Shown here in pieces: positions 35,795-47,375 of a stretch of DNA of 64,000 bases; within the stretch, counting starts at the first letter, position 1, and every line of letters starts with the position of its first letter. The stretch lies in assembly GCA_039881145.1 (NCBI GenBank), contig JAYKKI010000006.1:11809501-11873500 (forward strand), in the 5' to 3' direction. This stretch comes from Druceiella hillmani. Its lineage: Eukaryota; Arthropoda; Insecta; Lepidoptera; Hepialidae. Below the pieces are notes generated by a model. The model searched no databases. It was given only the letters and a program-made list of their open reading frames with translations, and was not told the origin of the DNA. The translations under genes were made by a program, and so were the position numbers.

Positions 35795-36255
35795 GAATAA
35801 ATTTGTTGTAGACGAATTACATACGTATAAAACCATATGGGAAGTTCCTGCAGTGAAATTGTTGCCTGCCCATTTTTGACTAAGAATTGCAAGTAATATT
35901 TATTCTGATTGTCGCTACTTCCAAAGTTGTTTATTAAAATCGTGCTAATGGTTTCAAGTGTTGTAAGAATAAAATGCATTATTTGAAGTTATCTAATAAT
36001 TAAAAAATAAATTAATATAGTCATCTAATATTTGCATGCTTTTAAATAGAACTTTGTGAATAAATTAGTTGTAGACAAATTGCTTAGTTATAAAACCATA
36101 TGGGAAGTTCCTGCAGTGAACTTGTTACTTGCCAATTTTTGACTAAGAATTGCAAGTAATATTTATCCTGATTGTCGCTACTTCAAAACTTTTCATTGAA
36201 ATCGAGCTAATGGTTTCAAGTGTTGTAAGAATAAAATGCACTTTTTGAAGTTTTG
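35795..36255. repeat. 264-bp tandem duplication
   Basis: The block from GAATAAATTTGTTGTAGAC at 35795 to TAAAATGCATTATTTGAAG near 35990 recurs at 36059-36255 with about 90% identity, including CATATGGGAAGTTCCTGCAG. Its content is not identified. Confidence 0.9.
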
Positions 36256-36606
36256 AAACAAATTATTTATTTTTGTTTATAATGACCGTGATTTCTCCAC
36301 AATAAAATTAATCCTTTCATTTATGTGGAGTAATTGCGATAGGTAACAACGAGACACTCCAAATGGTAATTAAAATTTAATACAAGAACAATTTCCTCAT
36401 ACAGCAAATAGTTCAAAGTATCTCAGAAAGGAATGAATAAGGACGGAACGGTGGAAACTTTTACACATTCCAATATACCTTTATTGAAAATAAAGGTGTA
36501 TTGGAATTCGACAAGTTACCATGTACCCGGCGAATTTGGCAGGAGATGGAAGTTGAAAAATTATTGGAAATAAAAAATCGATTATGTTTATAACACACAC
36601 AAATAC

Positions 36607-36611
<5 letters not shown>

Positions 36612-36700
<89 letters not shown>
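36612..36700. repeat. (AT)n microsatellite
   Basis: TA run with one GTATACATATA interruption. Confidence 0.96.
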
Positions 36701-36702
<2 letters not shown>

Positions 36703-37687
36703 CAGACATCGCTATGTCTGCATTTACCACATATCCACAACTTCTCACTTTCCTCTGCAAAAATACCAAATATTATTCATGTATTATATACATACCTACA
36801 TCATTTAGCTACAATAATGTTTTGATATGGTTTCTAGTAAAAAATTAACATTTTGAGTAACATATTCTGAAAAATCTTATGATTAATTAAATTCTTATGC
36901 GATCAATTTATTTATTTACATTAAGCGGCAATTAATTATGAAGTTATAACTTAGAGGTATATACAAAATAATAAGTATATAAATCTGGTGACAATCTGGT
37001 GACACATCTTATACTGGATAAGCACTTTCTTTTTCTTCCTCTCGCGTTCATAACACAATCGTAAACAACATATTCTCTCTTTGTTGTGTCTGCGTATGGG
37101 CCTTGTCGCTATTGTTTATAAACTTTCTCGACTACTTAAATAATACGATTTTGATATATCTGTAAATAGTCTAACCTCACCTCACCTTTAAACAATAGGT
37201 TGATAACCCAAAAGTAGATCGTTTTACTTATTAAACATGTTATTTTTTGTCTAAAAATGATTACCCGTTTGTTTGGTTATGTTTGTTGGTCAACGTAAGT
37301 TAAGTAATCCATGCAGATATCAGCTGTAGTCATGATACTATTTTTTTCAATTTATCAAATAATTTAAGGAGAATTAACGGAAATTTTATAGAGACATTCT
37401 ATAAAAATTACTAGTTACTAAATCCCATGCAATCTATTTTCTACGAGTTTTTCTAATGACAATGGAAATTGTATCTGATTTGTATCAAAATTTACGATAT
37501 GCATCCGAGTAACACTGGACGTCGACTGATTCAAAAAGTGCTATCAGCAAACAAGTCGAATTACGAATAGTCATAATTTTGGTGGACCAGGATTCAATAA
37601 AACTTATTGATCGTTAGCTTAGAGTTCATTGTAACTTAATATGCCTAAAAATATATAAAAAAATTACACATCATCAACAATTTTCTA

Positions 37688-37905
37688 TTAATAAGCATTC
37701 GTATCCAAATTTGGAAATACTTTGGTACTCTCAGCGGAAGTAAGTCCTTTGAGAGTTTGTGTTGTTTGCGCGCCCAGAAATATATATTTTTGCGAAATTC
37801 CGAAATTTTCAGGAGAAAAATTTATCAACATGTCTCCTTCTCCATACTTACAAAAACCTGCCATGCAGGAATATAACTCGCTATACAAGCATTCCCTACA
37901 CGTTT
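37688..37905 (-). other. Exon-like open segment, unidentified
   Basis: After an acceptor-like AAACGTGTAG, the minus strand stays open for 68 codons to a TAA at 37688-37690, starting ECLYSELYSCMAGFCKYGEG. The four closely spaced cysteines and less biased codon use than the background suggest coding sequence, perhaps the last exon of a small secreted protein. No partner exon was found. Confidence 0.25.
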
Positions 37906-38219
37906 AGGCATTTATAAACTTTTAATAGTACTTATTATTTTTATTAATCTATTTGAAAATTTAAATTTTTTAGAACATGTTATTATATAATATACGTAAT
38001 ATATTGCCTACTAAATCTTTCACAGGTGCATATTTAAATAAAACAAGTATTATTCGACATAAAATTAGACATAATTGATTTTGGATTTTTCCCTTTTACT
38101 AGGTACCTCTATGCTATAAGTATTCTAATTATGCTGATGTTAAGATTGTAAATCGACCGGAAGTACTCCATAGGATTTGATGACGGTATACCTAACTATA
38201 TATTTTTGTTGCGTGAACC

Positions 38220-38400
38220 TAAAATTTGAAATTTGTATAGCAATAGAAGGTCTTAGTGTACGATATTGATTTCAACTTGGTATCTCAGTTTCTGAGAAAA
38301 ATAGCTTTGGCAGGCAGACGGACGGACATCACAATGATTCTATAAGGGTTCCGTATTATTTTTCATTTTGAGGAACTAAAAACCAAAGAAAACCACTTCG
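38220..38400 (+). repeat. Dispersed insect repeat fragment
   Basis: The sequence GGCAGACGGACGGACATCAC followed by TCTATAAGGGTTCCGTATTA is the hallmark of a widespread insect non-coding repeat, recalled but not searched. A related, inverted fragment lies at 54590-54725. Confidence 0.5.
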
Positions 38401-39738
38401 AAAAAGTTGATTGCGATGATATGATTTTCAATTATATGAAGGTATAGGAATATTTCTTTGGAGGCCGTGATTAACTACAGAAGATTTAGAGAAAAATATT
38501 GAAAATTCGTGATCGCCCAGTTCTCGAAATTCGACCGTAATTCATTAAACTTTTAAGTCTGAATATTATTATTTTACGTGAAACCCATTCAGTCAGTCCG
38601 ACATTTTAAAATTCTTTAGCGACAACCTCTATTCAATGCGACTCTTTGATAAGGGATTATTATATGATTGACACTGACAATTTGTACGCAAACAATGAAT
38701 CTTTTAATGTATGTTTAATATATAATTTAATGTATTTTTAACACATATTATTTATAAATTATAGCTTTTTGTACTATTCCATATAAACTTTAACAATGCT
38801 AAATCTGACACTCCTCTATACACGTAATATACTTCAAAAAGGATATAACATGTTTTCTTCACGTTTTAATATATATATAGATATTTTAATATATAGATAT
38901 TTATATAGATATTTTAATGCAATTTTCTCAATTTTTTATTTTTCCGCTTGTGGCTATTATCGCCTTTATATCTTTGAAAGCGCCACACAATGGTCGTGTA
39001 CATTTTATTTGGCATCAGGTATCTTTCTCATTTGCGCAAATTAAATATTTTATACAATTTTTCTATATTTTAATACTAGGCAATGTACCATGTTCGGGTA
39101 ATCATAGTTTTTCCCGCAAACCAGAAACATTAAAACAGAGTTTACTAATGTTTATAATCAAATTGTCTTGCAAATATTACGCTTTTACTTTCAAGCATTC
39201 AAGAGATGTGATTTCCGAAAGTATTTTATTTTGGAGATTAATTAATTAATTCATCTATTAAAACCTCCCCTCTTAAGGATGTTTTTGATACTTACTGCTT
39301 AATTCATCTATCAAAATATTAAAATTTGGCGCAATAGTAGATCTTTTGTACCAAATAGAGGAAAAAAATATATGAAAAATATACTTTTCTCGCTGAAGTT
39401 TTAGTTATAAGAGGTTTCTAATTATCCCAAATGCAATGCGCGACATGCATTTTTATAGGATCATAGCAAATTATTAATTTAAATATTTTAAATATTTCAC
39501 ATCAATCGACATTGAATATAAACTAAGCAGTTGAGCGGCAAAACTATTAGCTGTGAGTATGCAAGTAAGGGAGTTTAGCAAAAATCACTATTTAGAAGAA
39601 TATTTCAGACGTAAAATTTTAATGAAACTGAAAACTTTAAATATTAACGAAAACTGAAAACTGGCCAAGAAAAATTAAATATTGGGTGGTAAATTTTACT
39701 TTTTAACAAAAATAAATTTACTATACGCCATATTTTAT

Positions 39739-39990
39739 GCATAAGGAGCTCACTCTGCGCGATATGTAATGCATAAGGAGCCCACCTTGTGCGTTATGTA
39801 ATGCGCAAGTAACCTATTATTTGCGATATATAAGCCATAAAGAGCCCACTATGTTCGATATATATAGCATAAGTACTATGTGCGATACGTAATGCATAAG
39901 GAGCCCACTATGTGCGATATGTAATGTTTAAGGAGCCCACTATGTGCGATATATAATGTTTAAGGAGCCCACTATGTGCGATATATTTTG
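39739..39990. repeat. 32-bp tandem repeat, about 8 copies
   Basis: Unit GCATAAGGAGCCCACTATGT followed by GCGATATGTAAT repeats with about 32-bp spacing. The last three copies are nearly identical; earlier ones are diverged, and one is shortened. Confidence 0.9.
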
Positions 39991-41468
39991 AATAAGATAT
40001 GTCTCCTCCTTACCAGTCTTCTATGGAATGCTGATGCAGGATAAAAAATGAAAGGCTATCGTAGAACAAGAATTAAGATTAACATTAAAATAGAATTTGG
40101 TAGCCATTTCGATCTCAATTCGCTTATCTTATTAAATTTTTATTACATTTTCGTCAAGTTTGCACTTTATAAGAAAAACGTATACAGATTATAACTTTTA
40201 TTCCTTCTGTTTTATAATATTTGACATGTTTAACCTAAGACAGGAAAATCCATCAGTTTTCAAACTCTTTAATAATGTTTTTTTTCGAAAATGTTTCTAG
40301 ATACCTATTTAGTTTTGTTGCCATTTAATAAGAAGCCCACTTTACGCGCTTCTTTAATTAATTGTATAATTTGTAAAACTAATTAAAGAACGTTTACTTC
40401 AACTTACGATGACTGTATCATCTCAAAAGCTACACATATGTGTTACATTAGTAAGCAATTAAACGAATTATATGAGTGAAACATCGACAAACTGTTAATA
40501 ACCACCTTATTTGGTACAATTTGCATAATAACATCAAATTTGATTCTAAAAATAAATTCTTTGTGAAAATATATTTTTTTGCAATCTGAAATTTACGAGA
40601 GCAAAATAGGAGATAGAAGTCGGTAAGAAATATAATGTTTCTAATCGAACCTGTTCTCGAATTGTTTTAATTTCATTTTCATCATAATTAACTTGATGCC
40701 AAACTGAACTTACGTGTGAAAACCCGCGATGTACGAAATTAATAAAGTTAAAAATTAATAAAGTGAATTTCAATAATGTATGTGCATTCAACTTCACCTT
40801 GTTTGTATATGCGGGTAACAAAATAAACACTTAACAACCGAGTTACCGATACTCAACGCAAATGTGGAATATTCATTGTAGGACTGAGATCTTTAACGAA
40901 ATAGATACCGAACACTAAGGCCTCTCGGCAAAGTCATCAAATAATTATCTATTTAAGTTCAATGGCGATAGGAGTTTGTTATGCAGAAAGCAAACACAGG
41001 TGCTTATTACGTATTAAATAATAATACATAGATGTTTTGGAGTTCGTATTTTAGGAAATGATGTTTTCGACTGTTGTACATTGGCTATTGGCTTATTTAT
41101 TTAGTCTTTGGTGCAACACTTGTGCATACGGTGACTTATTGCTAGGAGGATGATCTCTTCTAGTCAACCACAAAGAAATACAATTTATTAGTTCCGAGAC
41201 CGACTGTAAAAGATTATATTGTTATAATTTAGATAAAATAAACTATTTTAAATATAATTTAAAAAAAACGAGTATTCTTTAGACCACACGACTGAAGTAA
41301 AACTTCAAACTCACAAAATATGAACTTTAAAATGAATTTACAATTTTATTCACTTTAAACGTGAATATTTAATGTATTGAACAAAATAATAATTTATACA
41401 ATTGTTCAAGAACGAAATGAAATTACAAAATAATAAAAAAATCACCGTTTGCGTAACGCTAGCAAACT

Positions 41469-41473
<5 letters not shown>
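39991..41473. other. AT-rich stretch, nothing recognised
   Basis: No coding, RNA or repeat signal that I can support. Confidence 0.4.

Positions 41474-41511
<38 letters not shown>
41474..41511. repeat. (AT)n microsatellite
   Basis: Uninterrupted TA run between GCAAACTCGC and TTTCATGCAC. Confidence 0.95.
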
Positions 41512-41513
<2 letters not shown>

Positions 41514-41523
41514 CATGCACTGG

Positions 41524-41697
41524 ATATGAGAGGAAGAGAGAAAGAAAATGTGCGCGTGCACTCCTCTCTCTTGCTCCTACAGTGTGATACAGACAATAGG
41601 CTTGCACTGTGTCTTAGATATACGAAACATAACTGGCTATGAGAGAAAGAGAGAAAGAAAATGTGTGCTCGCACCTCTCTCTCTTGTCCCTACAGTA
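41524..41697. repeat. 114-bp direct duplication, GA/CT-rich
   Basis: GAGAGAAAGAAAATGTG followed by a CTCTCTCTTG run and CCTACAGT occurs at 41533-41584 and again at 41648-41697. Inside each copy GA-rich and CT-rich runs face each other, giving hairpin potential. Confidence 0.8.
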
Positions 41698-42525
41698 ATA
41701 TACGAAACGTAACTCTCTCTCTTTCTGTCTTCACTAACTTATATCTCCCTCTCAACTTCCGTTCGCCTCGCCCGATCACTTATCGTAACGCTCTCGTCAC
41801 GCATTCACCAGCTTACTCCCCAAGTCAAGCGTGCGTAAAGAAGTTTTACTTCAATGAGTTCAACAAAGAAAGAGCCTAAATTTGGGATGTCGGTAGGAAA
41901 AGAGAAAAGAATGAGGTGAGAAGGAAAACAGAATGTGAACGGAAGGAAAATGAAGTGGATTTAACTGAAACAAGTTTACTATTTTTACACGACTTTTGAA
42001 AGCTTATGGTTCACATAAAATTAATTTCTGATAAACTCATAAGTGTGATCATATTTTTTGCAGCCAAATATGTAACGGATACGTACAGTTTCATATTTTT
42101 CTAGTTTGTTACGTAACTGGTTAGTAAGATCTGGATAGGATAGGTTTATACTCAAGTAAAGGCATTAAAGCAATTTAATGTAAGTGGAGTTTAGTTTTAA
42201 AGCGAATGAACAATGGCTACACACCATCGTTTCTCAATTTATTATACATACGAGCACATGTACTGACTAAAAGAATAAAGTGACTACGAGGAAGTAAGGA
42301 GTTGCGTTTCGAATAATGTGTATTTTTTTTTATTTAATTCATGATGTAATATAGTAATTTCTGACATTCTATTCGAAATTCAGGACCTTCGGGGCCATGA
42401 AAACAGTACAATGCAATTCATGAGTAGCATAGTTTAGACATACCGTCCTTCTACTCGGAATTCAGAATCTCCGGAGGAATAAAATAGTTACGAAAATAAT
42501 GTGTAACTCATCTATATACACACAT

Positions 42526-42532
<7 letters not shown>

Positions 42533-42572
<40 letters not shown>
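42533..42572. repeat. (AT)n microsatellite
   Basis: TA run following an ACACATACACACACA stretch. Confidence 0.95.
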
Positions 42573-42578
<6 letters not shown>

Positions 42579-42694
42579 AATACATCTATATCAATAGTAA
42601 CGAGAAAAAGATTTATTGGTACATGAAATTTGTTTTCAAAAAAGTAGTTGCAACATGTTATGTACTTGACACAGACCACAAAACCATAGCGTTT

Positions 42695-42800
42695 GAAATT
42701 TTTGTTTGTTTGATTGAATGTTCGTCAATTACTCAAAAACTAATGGACCGATTCCGATGAAATTTGGTATGGTGATAATTTGTCTTCAGGGTTATAATAA
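42695..42800 (+). repeat. Dispersed insect repeat fragment
   Basis: TTTGTTTGTTTGATTGAATG followed by ACTAATGGACCGATTCCGAT and GAAATTTGGTATGG is a pattern common to short non-autonomous elements in insects. A weaker relative (ACGAATCGGTACCATACTTT, GAAACTTGGTAGAGG) lies at 45525-45780. Confidence 0.5.
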
Positions 42801-44519
42801 ACATAAACGTTAATAAATTTTTACAATAAATTATACTATTTTTTTACGGCGGAAAGATCTTTCGTTCCCACAAAAAAAAATACTGATTTGAGAAAGCATT
42901 ACACGATAACTATAACTATATGAATATTTACAAAAATGTCTATAGTGACAAATAACTTAAAAATAATTTTCGTTGGAGTGTGAAAAAACGAAAATGAAAA
43001 AAAAAATTGTGAACATCGACCTCTATTCGAGTTTGCCGGGACGTTGAATATAAATACTTTAGCGTTATTAAAAATAAGACGTACAAGCTTAAAATTCGGA
43101 ATTAAAAATTATAGATAAATATTTTTTTTAAATAATATATTCTTTCGCAGAGATTTGGGGGTGTTGAAAAAAAATATTTCGTATTTTCAGAAAATAAAAC
43201 CTACAGTATTTAAATTTCATATAAATAGAAATTGAAATGGCCGAAAATTCTAAATCAATAGTTTTGATTATAAAACCGGTTCCTACAGTGTCATACAAAA
43301 AAATTTTAACTTTTATTAAGTATTTCTTGAACAAAAAATTTTTCGAAAATTTATGTGTGGATGTTACGCGCGCAAAATATAATATCTTCTTTAGTATTTT
43401 TTGGTTACATTATAATCAATAATCAACCAGGAAGTAAATAAATTTCAACCTGAACGTATGGTTACACGATGTTGCACCATGTTCAACAAAATGAGCAGGC
43501 AATGGCCATGTATTGCATAAAACAAAACACACTATTGTTTCGTTTTTTTTAAGCGACATATCAAAAAGTCTTGTGGTGCATAAATCTATACTAATTGAAA
43601 ATGTGATTATGATTTAACTGATAATTACAAATGGCTTGGGGAATTTGAATTTTTTTTATTTACAGAATTAAATTAATTTAATATATTCATTGATTATTGA
43701 AACGAAAATTACTTGCGCTCTTTAATATATTTTGATTTCGTTTTGATGTTTTATTATAAAACTTGGATATTTATTTTATACATAAAAATGATTAAAAATT
43801 GGTTATTTTGGATAAATAATAAAAAAAATAAAATTAATCTACATATCATTAAGTTACAGATCAAATATTTTACCCATTTTTTGGCATCACTGTAGTTGGA
43901 AGAAAAGTTAGCTCACACGATATATTTATTGATAGTAATTTAATCAATTGAATTGGCGCGCTGTTTTCAAAAGTGTTTTATTGATTAGTACCATCAAGCA
44001 TATTTTAATTAATTATATTAAATTGCAACGTGGATTTATTTAAGCGCGCTGCGGGTTAGTTTGATCAATGCTATAGTAATTTTATATATTAAATTACGCT
44101 GCTGACATTTTTAAGCACACTATTATGTAGTTTCATCCATTACAATAGATTTAATTTAAAAAAGTGCACCGCTAATTTTTTTAAACGCGTTATAAACTGA
44201 GCGATATATAAAGTACATTTTCAATCAATTGAAATATGCCCTTGATGTCTTTAAGCGATATCTTTTAATTTTAATAATTACATATAAATTTTATTAAATT
44301 ATTTTAGCCGTTTTTTTAAGTCTAAAAGATGACTTCAATTTATATTAGCTGAATTTTTTTTCTAAATAATAAAAAAAATGTGATCTCGGCAAATTTTAAA
44401 GAAAGCCTTATTATTGACCAGTAATTTAGATAACAATTACTTAGCTTGATCAACAAATATTAATTTTGTGTTTACGTTTTAGCTTTTGATAATTTCGTCT
44501 TAAAAAATGGAACTCTGTT
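42801..44519. other. AT-rich stretch, faint diverged repeats
   Basis: At 43940-44240 a motif like TTTAAGCGCGCTG recurs three or four times at roughly 80-bp spacing, too diverged to call a clean array. Nothing else is recognised. Confidence 0.35.
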
Positions 44520-45080
44520 TTAAAAGAAAATGCCTAAAAAGAAAAAAAAGTAATTTAGCTCAAACTTCAAGAAAGGCTGAAAGGTTGCGGTTTGTTCGTT
44601 CTTTCTAAACTGATGAAGAACGTAAAGCTCGATTATTTATAACTCTTTGGAAACGATAATGCAGCGCAAATCTCCATTAAGCTCTCAACGTATCCAAAAT
44701 GTCACTACATAATAGTACAGAACGTAAATAGTACAGAACGTGGATAGTACAGAACGTGAATACAGAATAGTACAGAACGTGAACGGCTAGCTCGCGATCG
44801 AGAACACCACACAAAGTGCCGTGTTTCGAAATCATTCATGTAGCGTGAATCTCAATTAAGCTTTCACCGTAACCGAAATATTATTGCACGATTACTGCAA
44901 ACATGCAGAGTCCCGTGCTTCGAAAACAGTAATGCAACGTCAAACTCGATTAAACTCTCAACGTATCCAGAATCTTACCTCACGCTCACTGAACAATAGT
45001 ACAGAACATGAAGTATGACTGGCTCGTGATCAGGACCACGATAAAAGTAGAACATTGTAAAAGTTTAGGGCCACAACACG
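44520..45080 (+). pseudogene. Helitron N-terminal region relic
   Basis: Starting near an ATG at 44531, plus-strand frames give AQTSRKAERLRFVRSF, TDEERKARL and then, after several frame changes, SKTVMQRQTRLNSQRIQNL near 44930. These match the Arg/Glu-rich repeated segment (RxARL, TxEQRxxRL, SxQR) that opens many Helitron replication proteins. Stops and frameshifts are frequent. It could be the 5' piece of the same family as the Helitron at 13-17 kb, which lacks this part. Confidence 0.6.
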
Positions 45081-45524
45081 GACGAAGTTGCGGGCAACAT
45101 CTAGTGAACCATAAACTTGCATTTGTTAGAATAAAGGTCGTATGATGTTTCTTCGAACGAATTGATTATGCAATTCACATAGTATTCAACCAGATGACCT
45201 TTGACTTCGATTTTTACTTCATACTGATAAAATACAAAAAAGGCGATTGTATGTTTGGAGTTCAAATCGTAACGTTCAATTTTATGGCTGGTTCCTCTTA
45301 GAGCTCATCAAATAATGGATGTATTTTAATGTAATACCCTTCAATTTTTGTGAAAAGTCGCTTTTGATGATACGTATCATAACATTTTTAAATAAGTATT
45401 AGATAATGCTCTTAAGCTATGTGATATTTTACGCTTTTAATCGTTTGTTTTTTACTTTTTCGAATGTTGGTATTTTCAATGCTTTTGGGGCAACCTTAAG
45501 TTCGGTATGAGACTTATCCTCACT

Positions 45525-45790
45525 AATATTATAAACGTGAAAATGTTTTTTTCTTCCTTTCCTTGTTATTTAATAGCTCTACAAATAAACAAGTAACGAA
45601 TCGGTACCATACTTTACAAGCGTCATTATCTGTTATAACATATTAGCTGCATAATAGTAATAGCGTATGGATGAAATACTAATATCGAGAAAAATTGGGT
45701 TCAATTTTTGTTATTCAACCTCACCTAAATGGCTGGATACATTTTCATGAAACTTGGTAGAGGTCTTGAAAAGACACTAACAGTGTGGTA
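45525..45790 (+). repeat. Dispersed repeat resembling a non-autonomous Helitron end
   Basis: Begins CTCACTAATATTATAAACGT and contains ACGAATCGGTACCATACTTT, both typical of a repeat found across insect genomes. No coding capacity. Confidence 0.4.
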
Positions 45791-47091
45791 ACAGTCTCAT
45801 TAGGTCTAATAGGTATGAATCTCGCCTTTTTCAACCGGGAGAAATAGTACTCAAAATCCAACCGGAAGAAACAGTACTCACTGTTGTGGAAGCTATTAGG
45901 ACATAAAAAAGTACAAATTTAAGCCAATTAAAAAAGTTACTACAAATCTGTACAAATTACGTGTCCGTTTGTACGCTGTATTTAAGAATTATTATGATAC
46001 CTGTGGGTACATTAAATGAATTCCCATTAAATTCATCGCTTGATGGAAATAAATTTAGATTACTAAATACATTCTATAATAAAAAATAGAGGTCTGACGA
46101 GTGATCCACTGCAAGATTTGAAAGAGTCGATATAATTACACTGCTGTAAACATATTGTATACTACAAGTTACACTGTTGTAAACTACTAGCATTAACGCG
46201 AAATTCAAATGTTAGCGGATTCTTTTTTCCAAAACGGAAATGTATCAGTAAAAACTGCGACATTTCCTTTTTGAGAAAAGGAATCCGTTTAGTGCAAGTA
46301 CCACTAGCGTACTAAAGGTTCCATATCGTGAGGTTACTACAATCTTTAAATATAGTACTGTACATAAATATGGTATAGAAATTAAAAAAAAGGATGGTAA
46401 AGAATTAACACATTACTGTTTCCTCAAAATCTGTAGTTATCTTGAGCTTTTTATTTTTTTTGTAATACATAGAACGATTTTCTATCATTCTGAAGTATTT
46501 CTATCATTCTGAAAAATTTTGCTCGTTTCTGATCATTACAATTTGTAGCTTAAAATTTAGGAACGAATGGTTTTGGAATACGTAAACAAAGCCCTTTCAT
46601 ATGATATCCAACTTGACAATGTAAGCCCCCTTTAAAATTTTAACTTCACATTTCGATAAATATTAGGAATGAAAATAATAAGTTCTAATTTATGGGAATA
46701 GTACTTTTTGAGAATTAACAGCAATGATAGACGGACAAACAGACACCAAAATTTCACCATAATTTTTTAGTTGCCGTAAACAGTAAATCATTAAACCTTT
46801 TCAATGTGATTATAAATCGAATAAAACTATGCAAACCTATCAAACCAGAATTGTTTGAATAATTATTTTCAATTCCATGCTCTATTGCAAAATATCTCCA
46901 GAATTTGTTTTTAGAAAATATCTCCAGAATGATTCTGTTTTAATATACTGTTCATGTTTTACATCGTGTCAATGTTTTACATCGTGATGATGTAACTTGG
47001 TTTCAAAACTTAATGTTTACTACACTACACTCAGCTACACTTTTACATAATGAGGCTCGTTTGGGTTTTGGTGTTGTCAAGTAGTGAAAAT
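45791..47091. other. AT-rich stretch with one hairpin
   Basis: Apart from the inverted repeat at 46215-46288, and AGACGGACAAACAGACACC near 46728, which hints at another dispersed-repeat scrap, I recognise nothing. Confidence 0.4.
46215..46288. repeat. Inverted repeat with 29-bp arms
   Basis: Arms 46215-46243 and 46260-46288 (CGGATTC...GGAAATGT and its complement) match at about 25 of 29 positions around a 16-nt loop. The sequence could be a tiny foldback transposon or a hairpin RNA source. Confidence 0.75.
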
Positions 47092-47375
47092 AAATGAAAC
47101 TACGTGATGTAGTATTATTTCTACTTACTTTAAGTTCTTTATCACGCCCTAGGTTTCGTTGTATTACAACATCTTCTGGTGGGCTATTAGCAAAGATCTT
47201 TGCTAATAGCCCACCTAAAGATCTTTACTAATAACCCACCTGAAGATATTGTAATACAATGAAACCTAGGTCGTGGTAAAGAACTTAAAGAAAGTAGAAA
47301 TAATACTACATCACGTAGTTTCATTTAATTGTGAATAATGCATTTCTACAAAATTAACGCCAAATATATTCAATA
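47092..47375. repeat. Head-to-head pair of the hammerhead-bearing repeat, copies B and C
   Basis: Copy C (47092-47200, minus orientation of the motif) and copy B (47210-47375, plus) form a near-perfect palindrome with arms of about 105 bp meeting at AAAGATCTTTGC. Copy B extends through TTGTGAATAATGCATTTCTA and matches copy A at 1660-1820 along its whole length. Confidence 0.88.
47236..47276 (+). ncRNA. Candidate type I hammerhead ribozyme motif, copy B
   Basis: CCAC, CTGAAGA, T, ATTGT-AAT-ACAAT, GAA, ACC-TA-GGT, C, GTGG in order. Compared with copy A, the first helix II pair has changed from G-C to A-T on both strands, which preserves pairing, and the cleavage base is C, the commonest in hammerheads. 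Copy C (47152-47184, minus) has CAGAAGA for CTGAAGA and GGG for GGT, so it should be dead. Activity is inferred, not shown. Confidence 0.55.
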
